Source: Pedobacter zeae (GTDB lineage Bacteria > Bacteroidota > Bacteroidia > Sphingobacteriales > Sphingobacteriaceae). From it: 64,000 nucleotides of DNA. Location of the stretch: positions 1,178,001 through 1,242,000 of the forward strand of contig NZ_JACIEF010000002.1 of assembly GCF_014196715.1 (NCBI RefSeq). Reading direction: 5' to 3'. Under the pieces are notes generated by a model. It saw only the letters and a program-made list of their open reading frames with translations, was not told the DNA's origin and made no database searches. This document shows positions 42,803-50,818 of this stretch, in pieces. A program made the translations under genes and the position numbers. Positions within the stretch are counted from its first letter, which is position 1, and each line of letters begins with the position of its first letter.

Positions 42803-44998
42803 ATGAAGGAACGTTATCTAATTAGCACCTCTGAATTTTCTGAAGAAAGTTTAACAGATATAAGTTTAAAACATCAGAATTTTTTATCCTGGCCATTAGT
42901 TTACTTTTTAAGTGAATTAAGTGAAAACAAAGAGCATGAAGCTTACGTTGGGGAAACTACCGATCTTGTTAGTAGGATGAAAGCCCATTTAAAAAGCGAT
43001 CGTAAAAAAAATCTTAACTCAGTACATTTAATTTCCAGTGATCTTTTTAACAAATCTGCAACGCTGGATATTGAATCAAACTTAATAAAATACATAGCTG
43101 CCGATGGCCGCTATAAATTACAAAATGGTAATTTAGGCATTATTGACCATAACTTTTACCAAAAGAAGGAATTATATTGGGATATTTTTAAAGACATCTG
43201 GTCTGAACTCCGAAAGCTTGGTATTACCAGACATTCTTTAGAATATATAGATAATAGTGATCTTTTTAAATATTCGCCTTATAAAAGTTTGTCGGATGAT
43301 CAGGTTAGTAGTTTAAAAACGATACTTAAATGTTTGTTGGATGATCGGGCAAAGGTGAGTTTAATTGAAGGTGGTGCCGGCACAGGAAAGAGTATTTTGG
43401 CCATTTTTTTATTTAAACTCTTAAAAACAGATACCGAAGATTTTAATTTTACTGATTTTGACGAGAATGATCTGGAACTTTTTGATTTGTTTAAAAAGGT
43501 TAAAGAACAATACGGTCATTTAGAAATGGCTTTAGTAGTGCCTATGTCCTCGTTTAGAAAAACAATAGAAAAAGTTTTTAAAGGGATTAAAGGGTTAAAA
43601 TCAAATATGGTTATCGGGCCTGCTGATGTGGCTAAAAAGAAATATGATTTATTAATTGTTGATGAATCACATCGTTTAAGGCAAAGAGTAAATTTAGGTA
43701 CCTATTTTGGTGTTTTTGATCAAAACTGTGAAGTGCTGGGTTTCGATAAAATGACGAGTTCTGAGCTAGACTGGGTTTTAAAACAAGCCGATAAAAGCAT
43801 TCTGTTTTATGATGAACAGCAAAGTATAAAACCTTCTGATGTGTCGACCATTGCATTTAATAATCTAAAACAAAAAGCTGATACCCGTTACGAGATATTG
43901 AAAACTCAATTCAGGGTAAAGGGTGGTGCAGAATACGTTAAATTTATTCAAGGTTTGTTTACTGAGCAAGATAAGGCATTAAAACCTTATGCCCCTGGTT
44001 TAAACTATGAGTCATATCTCTACGAATCTTTGGATGATATGGTGAATGATATCAAATTAAAAAATCAGCAATTCGGCTTATCCAGATTGGTTGCAGGTTT
44101 TGCGTGGAAATGGATTTCAAAGAAAGATAAAAGCAAATTTGATATTGTTATTGAGGATACAAAATTGCAGTGGAATGCCGTAACCATTGATTGGGTAAAT
44201 ACACCAAATGCCATAAATGAAGTTGGTTGTATACATACTGTTCAAGGCTATGATCTAAATTATACCGGCGTAATCATCGGGCCTGAAATTGGCTATGATC
44301 CAGTATCAGAAAAACTCATTATTCATGATCAATTATATCAGGATAAAAATGGTAAAAACGCTATAAAAGATCCTGAAATATTAAAAAGCTACATTGTTAA
44401 TATTTATAAAACCATTTTATTAAGAGGAATTAATGGAACTTTCATCTACGTTTGCGATCCGGCACTGCGTAACCATTTTAAAAAGTATTGGCGGTTAAAA
44501 GAAAGCCCAGCTGAAGTTAAGCCTTTAAACATATATCCTACCAAAATCAACAGCCAGTGCATTCCTTTTTATGATTTGAATATTGCTGCGGGTTCATTTT
44601 CCGATTATCAGCAAATTGAAAATATTAGCTTTTTGGAATTGCCTGAAAGTTTAAGGGCAAATGCCGATCTGTTTGCTTGCAGGATTGTTGGCGAATCTAT
44701 GAATAAAATTATCTCTAACGGATCGATTGCGTTATTTAAAAAATATAGCGGAGGCTCACGTAATGGATTAATTTGTTTAGTCGAATCCACCAATATATAT
44801 GATAAAGATTTAGGTGGCCAGTATACTATTAAAGAATACAGAAGCAAAAAAGCCCAAACTGATGATAGTTGGGTGCATGAAGAAATTACCTTACATCCCT
44901 TATCTACCGATGAATATTTTAAGCCTCTTGTTTTAAGAGATGAAGAAACTATTGATTTAAAGGTTATTGGGATTTTTGAACGTGTGTTAACTTATTAA
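42803..44998 (+). CDS. GIY-YIG / P-loop helicase-like ATPase (DUF2075-like) / LexA-S24-like fusion
   Basis: A 731-residue multidomain protein. Residues ~30-100 read as a GIY-YIG nuclease-like domain (VYF at 33-35, AYVGET at 47-52, Arg58, His62, Glu91). Walker A GGAGTGKS is at 190-197 and Walker B LLIVDESH at 283-290, followed by SF1-like motifs such as LKTQFRVKGGAEY and VGCIHTVQGYDLNYTGVIIG, matching the DUF2075/schlafen-type ATPase group. Residues ~600-731 resemble the LexA/UmuD S24 peptidase fold: GESM with Ser632 and TIKEY with Lys677 form a possible Ser-Lys dyad. It is coupled to a MazG-like gene with zero spacing. AT-rich, unlike the neighbouring operons. I infer an anti-phage or stress-response role; no such role is shown in the sequence. 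Confidence 0.8.
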   Translation: MKERYLISTSEFSEESLTDISLKHQNFLSWPLVYFLSELSENKEHEAYVGETTDLVSRMKAHLKSDRKKNLNSVHLISSDLFNKSATLDIESNLIKYIAADGRYKLQNGNLGIIDHNFYQKKELYWDIFKDIWSELRKLGITRHSLEYIDNSDLFKYSPYKSLSDDQVSSLKTILKCLLDDRAKVSLIEGGAGTGKSILAIFLFKLLKTDTEDFNFTDFDENDLELFDLFKKVKEQYGHLEMALVVPMSSFRKTIEKVFKGIKGLKSNMVIGPADVAKKKYDLLIVDESHRLRQRVNLGTYFGVFDQNCEVLGFDKMTSSELDWVLKQADKSILFYDEQQSIKPSDVSTIAFNNLKQKADTRYEILKTQFRVKGGAEYVKFIQGLFTEQDKALKPYAPGLNYESYLYESLDDMVNDIKLKNQQFGLSRLVAGFAWKWISKKDKSKFDIVIEDTKLQWNAVTIDWVNTPNAINEVGCIHTVQGYDLNYTGVIIGPEIGYDPVSEKLIIHDQLYQDKNGKNAIKDPEILKSYIVNIYKTILLRGINGTFIYVCDPALRNHFKKYWRLKESPAEVKPLNIYPTKINSQCIPFYDLNIAAGSFSDYQQIENISFLELPESLRANADLFACRIVGESMNKIISNGSIALFKKYSGGSRNGLICLVESTNIYDKDLGGQYTIKEYRSKKAQTDDSWVHEEITLHPLSTDEYFKPLVLRDEETIDLKVIGIFERVLTY

Positions 44999-45326
44999 CA
45001 GATTATTTCAGTAACAATTTTCATCAAATACGGTAAACCGTAAGCTTTATTTTCTATCATCAAGTATCTTGACAGTAAGAAAAGATTTTCTCATATACCG
45101 TTTAAATATTCACGCCTTATCATAAAATAGGTATGTTTTTTAGAATAAAGTTGAAGTTATCTGATATTCAAAGATTGAATTAAAGTAAAAGAATAGTTTA
45201 AGTATTAGCTTTATTTATTTTTCCCTAAGCGGAATTAGATTTGTGAAGAAAGTATAAAATTAATCTAAATCAAATAATCAAGCAGCTAAGCTTTATGAAT
45301 GTTAGTTGTTAACAAATCTCAAGAAA
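44999..45326. other. AT-rich intergenic region
   Basis: About 330 bases, strongly AT-rich, between the two putative defence units. No gene, repeat or clear promoter pair was seen, although several TTTG/TTG stretches occur. Confidence 0.4.
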
Positions 45327-46220
45327 ATGACAGAAAAAAAAGTTGAAGTAGTTCAAGTAAAGATTAAAACTATTGATGAATCGGAGTTCAAATTTGAACA
45401 GATCTTACTAAATCCTGATTTTCACAATGTAGATATAAAAATTGGTGGAAGCCATAGGTCATTGGTGTACGTTCAGGATCATGAAAATTATTGCGTTGGG
45501 CTTATTCAATCTACTAAAATGGATTCCACACCACCAAAGCGCAATATTCTTACTAATGAAACATTAGCTTTAGGTTTAAAACGGGAAGAAGGGTTATTGT
45601 ATGGCAATGTTTTTCTTTTCGATAAAGAAAAACAGGTTTTGCTTTATGAGGTTACGAGAGATGGATTGTTTATTGGCCAATTAGGTGATTTGTTTTATTC
45701 TCTGATAAGAGATTATCCATTAGTTAAGATTGATATTAAATTTATTCCACTTATGAATGCTAATGCTATGGAAAAACTACTTTCTATGGGCGATCGAAAG
45801 GCTGTTCACATCCAATTTGCTCATCCTGATGAAATGTTAAAAAAGATTAAAAGTGAACAAAGTGCTATAAAAGAGATAATAAAACCGGGGAAAGATATTG
45901 GAGCAGAATTAATTGACGTTATTTATAAAGTAACTACGACTAAAGGTAAATACCTTCATAATGGAAAAATTAATAATATGCTTGAGTATATTAATAATAA
46001 ATTTGATCTATTGAGAGATAATGTTAAAAAATTTGAAGTTAAAGGTTATGAAGAGGATGTAGAGAAAATTACAGAAGTAGATTTCATTAGAGATAAAATG
46101 ATAGAGAAAATTAAATATTCAGATAGTAAAAACATGTCAGATCTTAAACCGACAGCTCGTAAACAAGAAATTATTTTAGCTTATGAGCGTTTAAGACGAG
46201 ATATTTATCGATATTTATAA
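45327..46220 (+). CDS. Unassigned protein of a two-gene unit (weakly DUF6731-like)
   Basis: A 297-residue protein; the ATG at 45327 is preferred over the open frame to 45306. The N-terminal half is strand-rich (VEVVQVKIKT, SLVYVQDHENYCVGLIQ, LGLKREEGLLYGNVFLFD) and the C-terminal half is helical and Lys/Glu-rich. There is no catalytic motif I can name; the layout reminds me of the DUF6731 family, which occurs near phage-defence genes, but I cannot confirm it. It is separated from a four-helix membrane protein by 2 bases. Very AT-rich. Possibly a sensor or signal producer with the membrane protein as partner. Confidence 0.6.
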   Translation: MTEKKVEVVQVKIKTIDESEFKFEQILLNPDFHNVDIKIGGSHRSLVYVQDHENYCVGLIQSTKMDSTPPKRNILTNETLALGLKREEGLLYGNVFLFDKEKQVLLYEVTRDGLFIGQLGDLFYSLIRDYPLVKIDIKFIPLMNANAMEKLLSMGDRKAVHIQFAHPDEMLKKIKSEQSAIKEIIKPGKDIGAELIDVIYKVTTTKGKYLHNGKINNMLEYINNKFDLLRDNVKKFEVKGYEEDVEKITEVDFIRDKMIEKIKYSDSKNMSDLKPTARKQEIILAYERLRRDIYRYL

Positions 46221-46222
46221 TA

Positions 46223-46675
46223 ATGACCTTTCAAAAGATTATTCAAAATTATTTGGGATTATTTTCTGCCTTATTAATATTAACATGCAATTTGATATAT
46301 GATTGGAGTGCAAGTATTGATATGAACAAAGTTATGGATAAGTCTATAGATATTTCTTCAATTAGCTTTGGCTTTCTTCTAGCTGTTTTGGCAATACTTG
46401 TTCAGGCGAATAACGAAGCTATTATAAGAATTAGAGAAAGTGGTAATTACCCTACCTTAATTTCATTGAATAAAAAAGCTGTAATATCTTGTGGATTACT
46501 AATTATAGCTGCACTAATTTTCATAGGATTTGATTTGTCTAGTTCTAAGGCATCATTATTCAACCATAGCGTTAGAAATATATTTGATTCAATCTGTCTT
46601 AGCATTTTAGTTCACCAACTGATTGTTGTATTTATGTTTTTAGACATTTTCTATGCAATAGTTAAAGAGGATTAA
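46223..46675 (+). CDS. Four-helix membrane protein (putative effector)
   Basis: A 150-residue protein with four predicted membrane segments at about 11-28, 47-66, 86-106 and 124-145 and short loops containing the charged segment NNEAIIRIRESGNY. There is no signal peptide. It begins 2 bases after the preceding gene, so the two are one transcript and perhaps translationally coupled. Small multi-helix proteins paired with a soluble sensor are a common format in bacterial abortive-infection systems; here this role is only inferred. No homologue is recognised. Confidence 0.65.
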   Translation: MTFQKIIQNYLGLFSALLILTCNLIYDWSASIDMNKVMDKSIDISSISFGFLLAVLAILVQANNEAIIRIRESGNYPTLISLNKKAVISCGLLIIAALIFIGFDLSSSKASLFNHSVRNIFDSICLSILVHQLIVVFMFLDIFYAIVKED

Positions 46676-46872
46676 TTTGGACCTTATACGTTTTTTAATT
46701 ATTTTAAGTTTGCCTTGACAGGATTCTCAAGAAATTAAATAATCGATAGTTTAATAATTTCGTTGAAACAACTAATTCTTTGGAAAATAATGTAAGTTAT
46801 GAGATAATGCATATGAGTTTGCTCAAGTATGCTTTTTTTTAGAACTAGTAGTCCTTATAGAAAAATTCCCGT

Positions 46873-47748
46873 TTATGGTAAATAGTGTCGAAGTAGATCC
46901 TTTACCTCAAATAAATTTAACGAGGATTTGGAAATGTCACTTGGATGAACAACTATAATTAGTTTATTTGAAAATATACTTTCCTCTGATGCATTGATAA
47001 AGGATTGTGCTATGATGGCAATTAGTTTCTTCCTACTGGTTTTCAGTCTTCCAAGCCCGGAACCAATTGCAGGGATGACAATGTCAATTTTTTCGCCTTT
47101 GTTAGCAATGAAGTCCCAAAGTCCATCTAATGATTTTTGTACATTATTGAGTGTTGTTCGCGCATTATTGTTATAGTTTAGGTCAGACATGGCAAACCAA
47201 TAAAAAAACTGATCACCTTCTCTAAATTTTACAGTGGTACCAAAATCATAACGATGATTCTTACCAGCCTCTTTTTCAATAACCGTAAATTCAGTGTCGT
47301 TTAGGCCAATGTCAATCTTCTCGTTTAACTCGTTTACTCTTTCGGAATAGAATTTATTAGTAAATTGCCCTTGAAGGCTGTTTGGAGAAATAATTCCGTT
47401 GGCAATATCTGTATCGAAGGTGGTATTGGTACTGATAACCTTTTGACCAGATATGTTGAAGATATCATCTATTCGTACTTCAATTGACAAATCTTCTCCT
47501 GGATATTTATAGCTTATTTTTTTTACTGGACGTCTAGTTATGATAACTGTTATTATTCCGATAACCATCAAAACATATATCCAGAATGCGGGAAGATCAG
47601 TTTTATCTAATAGATGAAACGAATCTGAAATATCAACAATTGTCCATGTTCCACCGACTACTGCAATAAATGTCTTAAGAGAGTCAACGCTACAAAGTGC
47701 ATACAACCAATAAGATTTGGTACGGAAAGATCGTAAATGGTAATTCAT
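46873..47748 (-). CDS. thsA: Membrane-anchored Macro domain protein, type II Thoeris ThsA-like
   Basis: A 291-residue protein with two membrane helices at about 24-41 and 54-70, then a Macro domain (~90-291). The features recalling ThsA Macro (PF20016, formerly DUF6430) are SIEVRIDDIFNISG, VISTNTTFDTDI, SPNSLQGQFTNKFY and the glycine-rich IPAIGSGLGRLKT. In type II Thoeris the TIR protein ThsB makes a histidine-ADP-ribose signal that binds the Macro domain and turns on the membrane effector. Its gene begins 1 base after the stop of the TIR-type gene, in the same operon. The TIR+TM-Macro pair makes the assignment strong; the effector mechanism in the membrane is unknown. Confidence 0.82.
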   Translation of the reverse strand: MNYHLRSFRTKSYWLYALCSVDSLKTFIAVVGGTWTIVDISDSFHLLDKTDLPAFWIYVLMVIGIITVIITRRPVKKISYKYPGEDLSIEVRIDDIFNISGQKVISTNTTFDTDIANGIISPNSLQGQFTNKFYSERVNELNEKIDIGLNDTEFTVIEKEAGKNHRYDFGTTVKFREGDQFFYWFAMSDLNYNNNARTTLNNVQKSLDGLWDFIANKGEKIDIVIPAIGSGLGRLKTSRKKLIAIIAQSFINASEESIFSNKLIIVVHPSDISKSSLNLFEVKDLLRHYLP

Positions 47749-47749
47749 T

Positions 47750-48250
47750 CTAAAGCCCTAATTCCTCATAAACTGAATTTTTATAAACGTAGGCTTCTTT
47801 GTTTCCCTTGGAAACATGGCTTTTATAACTACTAGGCCAGTTTTTTATAGCGTAATTAATAATCTTATGTCCAAAAGGGACATGGATTACCAATTCATTT
47901 TTGAGAATGGGTGGACATAAAGCAGAGTTCATTGATCGACTTTTATCAAGGTTTACGGCAATGATTGGAATTCCCATGCTGATGGCAACTTCAATTTCCC
48001 ATCTAACAAACTTATACAAGTGCTTTGTGCTTTGTCCGACAAGTACAATAAAAACGTCAGTAGCGTTCAATCTTAATCTTAAGCTTTTTTTAATGGTTTC
48101 TTCGGAACTGGTGTCTCGGGCTTGGGCAAGATCGTGGGCATTTTTGAATGTGAAATCAAAGTTTTCATTTTCATGCCACGCTTGCATTAACCGATAATAG
48201 CGGATATCATTGTCGCCATCAAAACAGACGTAACAGGTACCAATAGACAT
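47750..48250 (-). CDS. thsB: TIR-like ThsB (MTH538/DUF1863-type) signal-producing enzyme
   Basis: A 166-residue single-domain protein of the ThsB TIR-like family (PF08937). The start CYVCFDGDNDIRYYRLMQAW matches the family's opening strand and alpha helix, TDVFIVLVGQST is the next strand, and RWEIEVAISMGIPIIAVNLD holds the presumed catalytic Glu85, aligning with the glutamate of SARM1-type TIR enzymes. It probably uses NAD to make an ADP-ribose-type signal after phage sensing. It lies immediately upstream of the Macro-domain membrane gene. I judge it a type II Thoeris pair by family and order. Confidence 0.82.
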   Translation of the reverse strand: MSIGTCYVCFDGDNDIRYYRLMQAWHENENFDFTFKNAHDLAQARDTSSEETIKKSLRLRLNATDVFIVLVGQSTKHLYKFVRWEIEVAISMGIPIIAVNLDKSRSMNSALCPPILKNELVIHVPFGHKIINYAIKNWPSSYKSHVSKGNKEAYVYKNSVYEELGL

Positions 48251-48554
48251 ATTCTTAATTTGTTTGAGCCTAAATATAGCAAGACAAATTCTATTTTGAA
48301 TATTTTAATGAGAAAAGGGTAATTTCACCCTATGATCTCTTAGCAGAATATTACTCTTTCGGCAAAGCGACTGGAAAAAGTAAGCTTATTTCATCTCTAG
48401 TAGAAGATTGATTAGCAAAAAAAGATTGCCGAAAGCAGTTGTCAGATCGAGAGGGGGATAGTAACAAAATTGTATAGTTTAATGAGCTGGCAATTAATGT
48501 TGAATTGTCGCTACTGGTGTCATGAAATGTATTTGATATAATATTAATGGCTTG
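48251..48554. other. Intergenic region upstream of the Thoeris genes
   Basis: About 300 bases with no gene, clear repeat or terminator. It lies between the Thoeris operon and the XRE gene, both minus strand. A promoter of the Thoeris operon should lie near 48260-48300 but no clear -33/-7 pair stands out. Confidence 0.4.
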
Positions 48555-48800
48555 TTATTTTTCTATTGATTTAGAAAAATCCAGTAAATCAGATACCGAT
48601 ATTTTTAGGTGGTCAGCAATCAATTTAAGGCTGCTGATAGAAACGTTAGTTTCAGCTCTTTCAATACGACCTATTTGTCTGGTATCAATTTCAGTTAATT
48701 CTGCCAGCTTTTCCTGTGTAATTTTTCGAAGATCACGAATTTCCACAATGCGTTTTCCAATTTTGACTAAGTATTCTTGATCCCGGTATTGTTTTCCCAC
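48555..48800 (-). CDS. XRE-family helix-turn-helix regulator
   Basis: An 81-residue DNA-binding protein: residues ~12-68 match the Cro/CI-type HTH (IVEIRDLRKITQEKLAELTEIDTRQIGRIER in the helix-turn-helix core; ISSLKLIADHL after). No additional domain. It lies on the same strand as, and 300 bases before, the Thoeris genes, so it might regulate the island; the target is not known. Such small regulators often accompany defence islands. Confidence 0.88.
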   Translation of the reverse strand: MGKQYRDQEYLVKIGKRIVEIRDLRKITQEKLAELTEIDTRQIGRIERAETNVSISSLKLIADHLKISVSDLLDFSKSIEK

Positions 48801-48841
48801 AGTGCAAAGTCTAAATATTATTGAAAAAATATTAGGACTTA

Positions 48842-48873
48842 TTTGTCCTTTTGTTTTTGATTTATTATATTTG
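48842..48873 (+). promoter_or_regulatory. Bacteroidota promoter upstream of the 6S-like RNA
   Basis: TTTG at 48842-48845, 20 bases, then TATATTTG at 48866-48873 on the plus strand. The expected start is 48878-48882, just before the rod-like RNA at 48905-49056. Confidence 0.7.
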
Positions 48874-48904
48874 ATTAATTAATAAAGAGTTATAAATAAG
48901 AGTT

Positions 48905-49056
48905 TTGCAGCTCCACATCTCAGGCCGTTGATGTAAAACAGTAGATTTATAGCCCATTCTTGCGTAGTTTATGCTATTTTAGCATTTCTAAATGAGAGTG
49001 GGTTTCTGCTGTAATTCCATATCAACGTAAGGCCTGAGAAACTTTAAGGAGCTATG
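48905..49056 (+). ncRNA. ssrS: Rod-like RNA, candidate 6S RNA (6S-Flavo type)
   Basis: A stack of nested pairings makes one long hairpin. AGCTCC (48909-48914) pairs with GGAGCT (49048-49053), CTCAGGCC (48919-48926) with GGCCTGAG (49031-49038), CGTTGAT with ATCAACG (49021-49027), ACAGTAGA with TCTGCTGT, and AGCCCATTCT with AGAGTGGGTT. The end has the hairpin ATGCTATTTTAGCAT. Long rods with internal bulges are the hallmark of 6S RNA, which mimics an open promoter and binds the housekeeping RNA polymerase. The Bacteroidota 6S-Flavo class is known to exist. A consensus promoter is located just upstream. GAGTGGGTTT could alternatively pair with AGCCCACTTTT at 49066. Identity as 6S is inferred from shape. 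Confidence 0.65.
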
Positions 49057-49114
49057 GTAGGTAGAAGCCCACTTTTATATTTTACCCCAACAAGACTCGT
49101 AAAACTATACGAGT

Positions 49115-50419
49115 ATGATGACCAAACCAATTACCATTGCAGGGAAACCGCTTTCGCGGTTTTACCAACTGCCTTTAGAAAAGGGGAGCAGGGTGTTAAA
49201 GTTAGCGGTGCTGGATCAGGCAGCTGGCGGATTGCATAACACCTTTGGCGTAGGTAAAAAGCCTGAGCCTTTGGCCATTACATCGCTTTCTTTTGATCAG
49301 GGTTTATTAATCGTTACTGTTAAATTGGAAGGGGAAGAGGCGAGGGTTTACATTGGGGTAGAATACGATTGCCTGTTGGTGAGCTGTAGTGTTGATACGG
49401 ATGAAACCTACCTTGGGCATTATGCTTACCTTACTTTGCGTGCCATGATGCGGAGTGGTTACTGCGATTTTCGGGAATATTACTGGCCGGCATGTTTTGC
49501 TTTGGGCAACAAGCGGTCGGGCTATGTAGATGTGGTTAAAAAACCTGGCGGTTTTACCATCACCTTGAAGAAAAAGTTTAGCGGTTTGTTTAGGCCTGGT
49601 GATGATTTGCCTGATGTTACGGAACGAACGGTAGTACCGCGTGAAAGGGTATTGGATAAACATGTTATGGCACGCTTGGCACCGATTAGCATTGGTTATT
49701 GTTTCGCCAATACAGATCTGCAGCATTTCCACAGCAACCATTATCCTTTTTTAATTCCTTATGTTTTTGCAGCCACGGCTTACCTTAAAACGGTTAAATC
49801 TTTTAAACGTTTCGTATTAAATCCGCACGATGTGGATGGTATAAGCCTCTCGCCCCAACAGGAGGAGCTGAACAGCATTTGCTTTGCCATGAAACAGATC
49901 GCTGCCATACGCTTTAGTGCCAATAGTCACCTGCCCGAAACTGCGGCTAAAATTAATGCGATTAATGATGCCAACCAGCTCGTCCTTTTTAAGTTATGGA
50001 ACAAGGCTTTACCATTATTGATGCAGCAGCGTTTTACACATTACTTTTATACTTATGGCCTGCGCAATGTATCCGGCAAACCGGTAATGCGTGATATGAA
50101 ACTGGTTGAATTCGCCATGGAGGTACCTGTTTTAAGCTTCATATTAAAAGATGAGGGCGATTATTACGAACTGCTGCTGAAGCTTAGAGTAAAAGGTAAA
50201 CTACTGGAGCTAAATACGGATCAGCCTGGGCTGTTTTTAGTTTGCGAAAGATCTAAACCGTATTTGTGGTATTTGCTTGAAGCTGAAATGGATTATAAAC
50301 TGGTATGGTTTTTTAGCCGGGTAAATTTTAGGGTACAAGTACCGAAAGGGTATTACAGGGAATTTTTTGAGAGGTTTGTAGAGGGGGTGGGGAAGTGGTA
50401 TGAGGTGAAGAGGGGGTAA
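49115..50419 (+). CDS. Hypothetical 434-residue protein
   Basis: A 434-residue cytoplasmic-looking protein without signal peptide or membrane helix. Many aromatic and basic strands (YIGVEYDCLLVSCSVDTDE, MRSGYCDFREYYWPACFALG, WYLLEAEMDYKLVWFFSRVNF) and a central GLRNVSGK. I do not recognise it. The layout recalls N-terminal extensions of Bacteroidota SNF2-type helicases (low confidence), but there is no helicase part here, and the stop at 50417-50419 is followed by repeat-rich DNA, so it may be a truncated gene. A perfect hairpin, ACTCGTA with TACGAGT (49095-49114), ends directly at the ATG. Confidence 0.6.
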   Translation: MMTKPITIAGKPLSRFYQLPLEKGSRVLKLAVLDQAAGGLHNTFGVGKKPEPLAITSLSFDQGLLIVTVKLEGEEARVYIGVEYDCLLVSCSVDTDETYLGHYAYLTLRAMMRSGYCDFREYYWPACFALGNKRSGYVDVVKKPGGFTITLKKKFSGLFRPGDDLPDVTERTVVPRERVLDKHVMARLAPISIGYCFANTDLQHFHSNHYPFLIPYVFAATAYLKTVKSFKRFVLNPHDVDGISLSPQQEELNSICFAMKQIAAIRFSANSHLPETAAKINAINDANQLVLFKLWNKALPLLMQQRFTHYFYTYGLRNVSGKPVMRDMKLVEFAMEVPVLSFILKDEGDYYELLLKLRVKGKLLELNTDQPGLFLVCERSKPYLWYLLEAEMDYKLVWFFSRVNFRVQVPKGYYREFFERFVEGVGKWYEVKRG

Positions 50420-50818
50420 TGTTATCTTCGCTCTATGCCGCGGGGCATCAAACTTTTGAGGCATCAAAAGTATGCAAAAATGCTTCGTCAATCCAGCAAT
50501 GGGCCTTTTTCGCAAGCCGATGCACATCAAAAAAACAGTGGCACTTTGTTTTGTTCGTTAGTGGTTATTGAAAGTTTTTTGCCAACATGAAGCACAAAAC
50601 TCACTGCGTTTGAGGTTTGGTAGTGCTAGTTGTGCTGGTCTGCACCTGTTTTTTTGATTTTGCTGGCCCTTGGGATTGACGGGCGTACTTCGGTTAAGCT
50701 TATGGCTTGGTGAAAGGCAGTTGGCGCAGTGCCTAAAGAACTTATCTTCATGGGCGGAAAGAGCTCTGTAGCCCTCTGTGCCTTTCTTTGTGCTCTCTGT
50801 GGTTAAAATGCAATTTGG
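50420..50818. other. Intergenic region, no gene
   Basis: About 400 bases between the 434-residue gene and nhaA (the two genes face each other). An imperfect inverted repeat, CTTTTGAGGCATCAAAAG (about 50453-50470), is present; no T-run. Nothing else is recognisable. Confidence 0.4.

Noticed and set aside
45327-46675. Kiwa system (KwaA/KwaB)
   Set aside because: Kiwa has a membrane protein followed by a DUF4868 protein; here the order is reversed and I cannot see DUF4868 features.
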